Source: Dehalococcoidales bacterium
GTDB lineage: Bacteria > Chloroflexota > Dehalococcoidia > Dehalococcoidales > UBA3254
Assembly: GCA_028718465.1 (NCBI GenBank)
Contig: JAQULX010000075.1
Coordinates: 1 to 9,758 of the forward strand
Direction of reading: 5' to 3'
DNA length: 9,758 nt
Shown: piece by piece, positions 6,909-9,758 of the stretch
Layout: each line of letters opens with the position of its first letter
Numbering within the stretch: the stretch's first letter is position 1
Notes under the pieces: model-generated
The model's input: only the letters and a program-made list of their open reading frames with translations
Database searches by the model: none
Told to the model about the DNA's origin: nothing
Position numbers and translations under genes: made by a program

Positions 6909-8437
6909 TGTTTTCTTATATCGACGCCATATTCTGAAAGTGACCGGGAACCATCATCTTTAGTATTGACTAGGCTAAGTTGGCTCAACCATCCTAACGC
7001 AATATCCATTCGGCTGAAAGCTGTAGCTCGTCTGGGATTCCAACCTTCGCGTCCGGGTGGCATAATCCAATGCCCCTCCTCATAAACAACGTGTTGTGTA
7101 TCTGGATTTCCTTGGGCCATCTTACGCAAAGAAATATGTGTATGATGCACTAATGTTTCTACTGCGATTGCCCTCCAATATTCTGATGCGAGTTTTTTGT
7201 CATCTACAAATTCCTTGATCCGTGCTCTCTCAATATTGAAAGGTATTTCTCCCGTGGAATCGATCAGAGAGAGTATATTTAGGTGAGATTTGTTGATATC
7301 TTCGCCACTTATTAACACACCACAAATCATAAGTAATATACAGTTCTCCAGAGTTACATTTTCAAATTTCTCAGCTAACCAATCACCGGAGTGGTAATTA
7401 GCTTTTACCTGTTCCATCAATTCATTCATCCTTTTGGATGGTTGCTCAAACTCATACTGCTTTTGCACTGCCTTAATTAATTCATCATGATCTATTCCGT
7501 AAGATTTTGATTTAATCACATTAAATGCCTGATTGAACGCTATGGTCCATCCTAACTCGAATAAAGTTCTAGCAGCTATCCAACGCCAAAGAAGAAATAC
7601 AATGCGTAGAATTTCATTAATTCTCATATCAAGAATGTCTGGCTCGAGGATTCTTCCCATCATATAATGCGTAGATAGTTTTCGATGGGGACTTTGACTT
7701 ACCAATTCTAACAGCAGTCGCCAAGAAGATATACGGGCACCTTCGAGATTCCAAGAATAACCATCAAATTGAGGCTTATCAACTGGCCTATCTAATCTAA
7801 ATAGTAGATTTACCAATGATTGTTGCTCGAATGAATGCAATGGTACTTTGCATACGCAAAAAGCACCAGCTATATTTTCAAGTTCTTTGCGCTTTATACC
7901 TTCTGGTAGTAAACCTTGCTTAATCTGCCCGCCAAGTTTCTTAGCAGCTTTAATATCCCATGCTTGACCTATTGATATAGCGTTATCAAAGAGAGGATCG
8001 TCACGAGCGTTCAGATCAAAAAGGTTCAAATTTCCCAAGGTACCCCTATATATATTGTAGGGTGGCCTTTTTAGCCGTGTTTCAAGTTTCATAAAATCTT
8101 TGGTTACTTCGGAATTAGCAAATTCTCTGCCAATTATATTATTTGGAATATCATATAATTCCATGTGATGAATAACACTTGAAAGTGCGATTAATGCCTC
8201 CAATCGGCGAATATATTTCCTGAATCCTGAGATTGTATATCCGCTTTTAACTGCGTTGTGGCGCCAATATTGTGCAGCTGTAAACAAGGATATATATCTA
8301 ATATTTGGCGTTATTGTGGACATCCCCGAGAGAAGCTTGGCCTGCAATTCTGTACTAGCATCTTGTATCCCCGATGGATCGGCGGCACGGTTAGCAATTC
8401 GTAGTGGTTTTGTCCATCCATGTTTCGGTGGTGTCAT
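6869..8437 (-). CDS. DUF6361-like protein, first gene of the PLD cassette
   Basis: This gene encodes 522 residues, soluble and rich in helix-forming sequence. Near the N-terminus an HGW (6-8) is followed by DPSGIQDAS (20-28), then LLSGMSTITPNIRYISLF (35-52). This resembles the DUF6361 type of N-terminus, in which a D-x-x-G-I motif precedes a PG-x-(S/T)-T-x-x-T-x-x-R-Y-x-x-F segment. The match is distant and from memory, so I offer it as a lead rather than a firm family call. The C-terminal segment RMDIALGWLSQLSLVNTKDD followed by RSLSEYG (about 476-504) has the look of a winged helix-turn-helix, suggesting DNA binding. I see no Walker, nuclease or methylase motif. The ATG at 8437 has only a weak GGTG upstream. 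The gene runs 40 bases into the PLD-like gene, so the two products are probably made together and may work as a complex. A plausible promoter lies at 8505-8532. Confidence 0.55.
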   Translation of the reverse strand: MTPPKHGWTKPLRIANRAADPSGIQDASTELQAKLLSGMSTITPNIRYISLFTAAQYWRHNAVKSGYTISGFRKYIRRLEALIALSSVIHHMELYDIPNNIIGREFANSEVTKDFMKLETRLKRPPYNIYRGTLGNLNLFDLNARDDPLFDNAISIGQAWDIKAAKKLGGQIKQGLLPEGIKRKELENIAGAFCVCKVPLHSFEQQSLVNLLFRLDRPVDKPQFDGYSWNLEGARISSWRLLLELVSQSPHRKLSTHYMMGRILEPDILDMRINEILRIVFLLWRWIAARTLFELGWTIAFNQAFNVIKSKSYGIDHDELIKAVQKQYEFEQPSKRMNELMEQVKANYHSGDWLAEKFENVTLENCILLMICGVLISGEDINKSHLNILSLIDSTGEIPFNIERARIKEFVDDKKLASEYWRAIAVETLVHHTHISLRKMAQGNPDTQHVVYEEGHWIMPPGREGWNPRRATAFSRMDIALGWLSQLSLVNTKDDGSRSLSEYGVDIRKQWDKVYKSWASTS

Positions 8438-8504
8438 CGTATCACCGTAATTCTAAAAATTTACCATCAATTTACGTCATTTTTACCAGGGTTACTGCTA
8501 TAAT

Positions 8505-8532
8505 ATCATAGATAGGAATTGCCAAGCTTCAA
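8505..8532 (-). promoter_or_regulatory. Likely promoter of the two-gene cassette
   Basis: On the minus strand, TTGAAG (plus 8527-8532) and TATGAT (plus 8505-8510) are 16 bases apart, with the -10 box 67 bases before the ATG at 8437. TTGGCA with TATTAT, 14 bases apart, is a weaker overlapping option. The promoter lies inside the right inverted repeat, so it would travel with the genes if the segment moved. Confidence 0.45.
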
Positions 8533-8575
8533 TGGGTCTTATTGTATTTCTTAAGGAATCTTTGTCGAATGACTA

Positions 8576-8608
8576 TGACCTGCCCACAGTATTGATACCA
8601 CTTGTTAA
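8576..8608 (-). repeat. Right inverted repeat of the central cassette
   Basis: This is the inverted partner of 4298-4330, with 29 of 33 positions matching. TGATACCACTTGTTAA (8593-8608) and TGACCTGCC (8576-8584) are the perfectly conserved blocks. Together the two copies bound a segment of about 4.3 kb. Confidence 0.75.
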
Positions 8609-8629
8609 GTCATAGCCATGGTTAAGACG

Positions 8630-8710
8630 ATCTAATCTCTCCATCCACCTCCTCCCATCAAACTCTCCCCAAACCTCACATTCACCCATCCAAAACTTCC
8701 CTACTCACAT
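8630..8710 (+). other. 81-base G-free, C-rich tract
   Basis: From 8630 to 8710 the plus strand has no G at all; the neighbouring Gs are at 8629 and 8711. The tract is built of short C clusters separated by T and A, such as CATCCACCTCCTCCCATC. The minus strand is correspondingly G-rich and C-free, with runs up to GGGG. No gene covers it. It lies just outside the right inverted repeat. Confidence 0.8.
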
Positions 8711-8763
8711 GTGCTGTAACGCAATTTTGCACTAAGCTAATAGCAGAATCCACCAAGGTTCTT

Positions 8764-8794
8764 AAAATACACGCATTTTGCATTTCAGAGCTTC
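8764..8794 (+). repeat. Dispersed repeat A, copy 2
   Basis: This segment starts AAAATACACG and ends CAGAGCTTC. It matches 4145-4175 at 25 of 31 positions in direct orientation, and its right half resembles 8924-8944. A large inverted repeat follows 13 bases later. Confidence 0.6.
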
Positions 8795-8807
8795 GGAAAA
8801 CTGAGCA

Positions 8808-8888
8808 TTAGGGTTAGAATAGTTAAAGGGGTTAGGTAATAAACATAATACCATTTTTAACTATCCGTTCTGACCATTTTAACCCTAA
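8808..8888. repeat. Large two-stem inverted repeat
   Basis: TTAGGGTTAGAAT (8808-8820) pairs with ATTTTAACCCTAA (8876-8888), with one G.T-type pair. Inside it, ATAGTTAAA (8819-8827) can pair with TTTAACTAT (8856-8864). This leaves about 11-13 unpaired bases on the right arm only. Each arm also contains a second degenerate copy of its own core (GGGGTTAGG on the left, CCATTTTTAACTATCC on the right). Confidence 0.55.
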
Positions 8889-8923
8889 ACTTGTACCAAT
8901 AACATATTGTAAATGCAGCAATC

Positions 8924-8944
8924 TTGTATTATAGTGCTTGTGAA
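8924..8944 (+). repeat. Dispersed repeat A, copy 3 (partial)
   Basis: TTGTATTATAGTGCTTGTGA is close to the right half of copy 1 (TTGTATTACAGCGCTTCTAA) and copy 2 (TTGCATTTCAGAGCTTCGGA). Only the right half is convincingly shared. It contains TATTAT and lies 60-80 bases before the membrane protein gene, so it could also act as a -10 region. Confidence 0.45.
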
Positions 8945-8964
8945 TCGGCTATAGCTCAAAAGGT

Positions 8965-8993
8965 GTTACTGCCACGCTAACAATAGCAGTTAC
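8965..8993. repeat. Inverted repeat after repeat A copy 3
   Basis: GTTACTGC (8965-8972) and GCAGTTAC (8986-8993) are inverted with one mismatch around a 13-base loop. It ends 11 bases before the next start codon, so in RNA it could affect ribosome access. GTTACTGC also occurs at 8491-8498. Confidence 0.4.
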
Positions 8994-9004
8994 GGTTAAG
9001 ATTC

Positions 9005-9379
9005 ATGTTGAAAACTGATAAGAAGGTCACTGCAAAATGGCTTAAGTTGGCAGGCCTAGTGTTGGCCTCAGGATTTGCAGGATTCATTGGATACTACACC
9101 GGGGTTTTCACAGGAAGAGACTTGGAACAGATGGGATTACCGGGCGGCATACTGTGGCGAATCATGTTCGTAGTTGCCCTAGCTGGTTGTGTTACCGCGT
9201 ATCTGAGACCAAAGTTAGCCGGGATATTATTGCTTTCAACTTTTATTGCGATGGTCATATACATACCGTCTATCAACCTGGAAAGATTTTACGCGGTGTT
9301 TGCATCTTTTCTACCGTTTCTTATTGCTGGCATCTTCTTGCTCACCAGTTGGCGTCTTTCGGAATCGGGAAAAGTGTAG
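9005..9379 (+). CDS. Small four-helix integral membrane protein, function unknown
   Basis: This gene encodes 124 residues. A lysine-rich N-terminus (MLKTDKK) is followed by hydrophobic segments at about 13-34, 48-66, 70-88 and 94-115, and a short polar tail. Basic residues lie near the first helix and in the short loop around 68-70 (RPK), consistent with a polytopic inner-membrane protein. Many small residues and glycines in helix 1 (GLVLASGFAGFIGYYTG) suggest tight packing or multimer formation. No catalytic or ion-channel signature stands out. The Shine-Dalgarno is poor (only GTTAAG just upstream), and an inverted repeat lies directly before the start, so translation may be weak or controlled. 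The zinc-ribbon gene begins 15 bases after the stop, so the two are probably co-transcribed. I do not recognise the family. Confidence 0.6.
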   Translation: MLKTDKKVTAKWLKLAGLVLASGFAGFIGYYTGVFTGRDLEQMGLPGGILWRIMFVVALAGCVTAYLRPKLAGILLLSTFIAMVIYIPSINLERFYAVFASFLPFLIAGIFLLTSWRLSESGKV

Positions 9380-9394
9380 ATGGGGAACAGATAA

Positions 9395-9679
9395 ATGGGT
9401 ACGATGGGGAAGTGGAAATGCCTTGACTGCGGTCATGAGTTTAATGCTAGTACTGGCGGTGGCTTCACCTTTTCTCTATATCGATGTGCCAAGTGCGATA
9501 GAACGAAGCAGATCATCACAAGGCAGGAAATGGGTGGACCACTAATACCCATAGATCCGAAGGAAATCACTAAGTGCGAATGGTGCGGCGGAGAATTAAG
9601 GGATGATATTGGGCCTATGTGCAGAAAATGCAAAAGCCGTAATACTGAACAAACTGAAGTAACCGCCTTCTACGATTGA
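9395..9679 (+). CDS. Small protein with four CxxC pairs (double zinc ribbon)
   Basis: This gene encodes 94 residues with four cysteine pairs: C9-LD-C12, C31-AK-C34, C61-EW-C64 and C76-RK-C79. The first two pairs are 19 residues apart and the last two 12 apart, so two separate four-cysteine zinc-binding modules are likely. The first has the KWKCLDCGHEF opening typical of rubredoxin- or ribbon-type knuckles. The second, with CEWCGGELRDDIGPMCRKC, is a compact treble-clef or ribbon-like unit. Such proteins bind nucleic acids or proteins, or act as adaptors; nothing here decides which. GGGGA at 9382-9386 lies eight bases before the ATG, and M4 is an alternative start. The gene follows the membrane protein by 15 bases, so a shared operon is likely. 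It is soluble, with no signal peptide. Confidence 0.7.
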   Translation: MGTMGKWKCLDCGHEFNASTGGGFTFSLYRCAKCDRTKQIITRQEMGGPLIPIDPKEITKCEWCGGELRDDIGPMCRKCKSRNTEQTEVTAFYD

Positions 9680-9710
9680 ACTGCTCGGACATTTATTCCT
9701 ATCAATAATT

Positions 9711-9728
9711 ATGCGCTTAATAGAGCAT
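9711..9728 (+). terminator. Weak hairpin after the zinc-ribbon gene
   Basis: ATGCGCT (9711-9717) pairs with AGAGCAT (9722-9728) with one mismatch around a 4-base loop, 31 bases after the stop. There is no clean T tract. Nothing else is visible from 9680 to the window end. Confidence 0.25.
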
Positions 9729-9758
9729 ACCCTTTACCTGTAGTGTAGCTATACCGAC

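Noticed and set aside
4298..8608. The cassette as an insertion sequence
   Set aside because: Inverted repeats are present but neither gene shows DDE, HUH, serine or tyrosine recombinase motifs.
8808..8888. TTAGGG as a telomere-like array
   Set aside because: TTAGGG occurs once and is explained better as one arm of a hairpin; there is no tandem array.
9154..9545. Overlapping plus-strand reading frames at 9154-9426 and 9246-9545
   Set aside because: They overlap the membrane and zinc-ribbon genes in other frames, have poor starts, and their translations lack domain character. The frames at 9005-9379 and 9395-9679 give clear membrane helices and cysteine pairs.

Overview
This window looks bacterial: compact, intron-free genes, Shine-Dalgarno-like sites and sigma70-type promoters. 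The mix of a DUF2779 protein, an HD-domain dGTPase-like protein, a TPR protein and short zinc-ribbon and membrane proteins would fit an anaerobic environmental lineage such as Chloroflexota/Dehalococcoidia. That taxon is a guess and nothing here proves it. There is no rRNA, tRNA, CRISPR array or recognisable transposase.

Left part (1-4024). The 3' end of a DUF2779 gene is followed after 32 bases by a small membrane protein with an HExxH motif (551-1099). Both converge on a dGTPase-like HD phosphohydrolase on the minus strand (1163-2377), which has a good promoter of its own. A gene-free stretch of about 450 bases follows. Next come two plus-strand genes: a 132-residue YbjN-like protein (2832-3230) and a protein made of five 34-residue TPRs (3398-4024).

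Central cassette (about 4298-8608). Two large minus-strand genes overlap by 40 bases and form one operon. The first transcribed (6869-8437) encodes a 522-residue protein with a distant DUF6361-like N-terminus and a possible C-terminal winged helix. The second (4434-6908) encodes an 824-residue bilobed phospholipase D-like protein with cysteine pairs at its C-terminus. Lines sampled by eye are clearly more AT-rich than the dGTPase gene. The operon is bracketed by a 33-bp inverted repeat (29 of 33 matching) at 4298-4330 and 8576-8608. A second repeat family lies outside these. This is the best candidate in the window for a laterally acquired, possibly DNA-targeting defence module. The defence role is inference.

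The two repeat-rich gaps. In 4025-4433 there are a hairpin, a possible 23-codon ORF, one dispersed repeat copy with a hairpin behind it, and the left inverted repeat. In 8438-9004 there are the cassette promoter, the right inverted repeat, an 81-base tract with no G on the plus strand, and two more dispersed repeat copies, each followed by an inverted repeat.

Right part (9005-9679). A four-helix membrane protein and a small protein with four CxxC pairs are 15 bases apart and probably form an operon. I cannot assign either a specific function.
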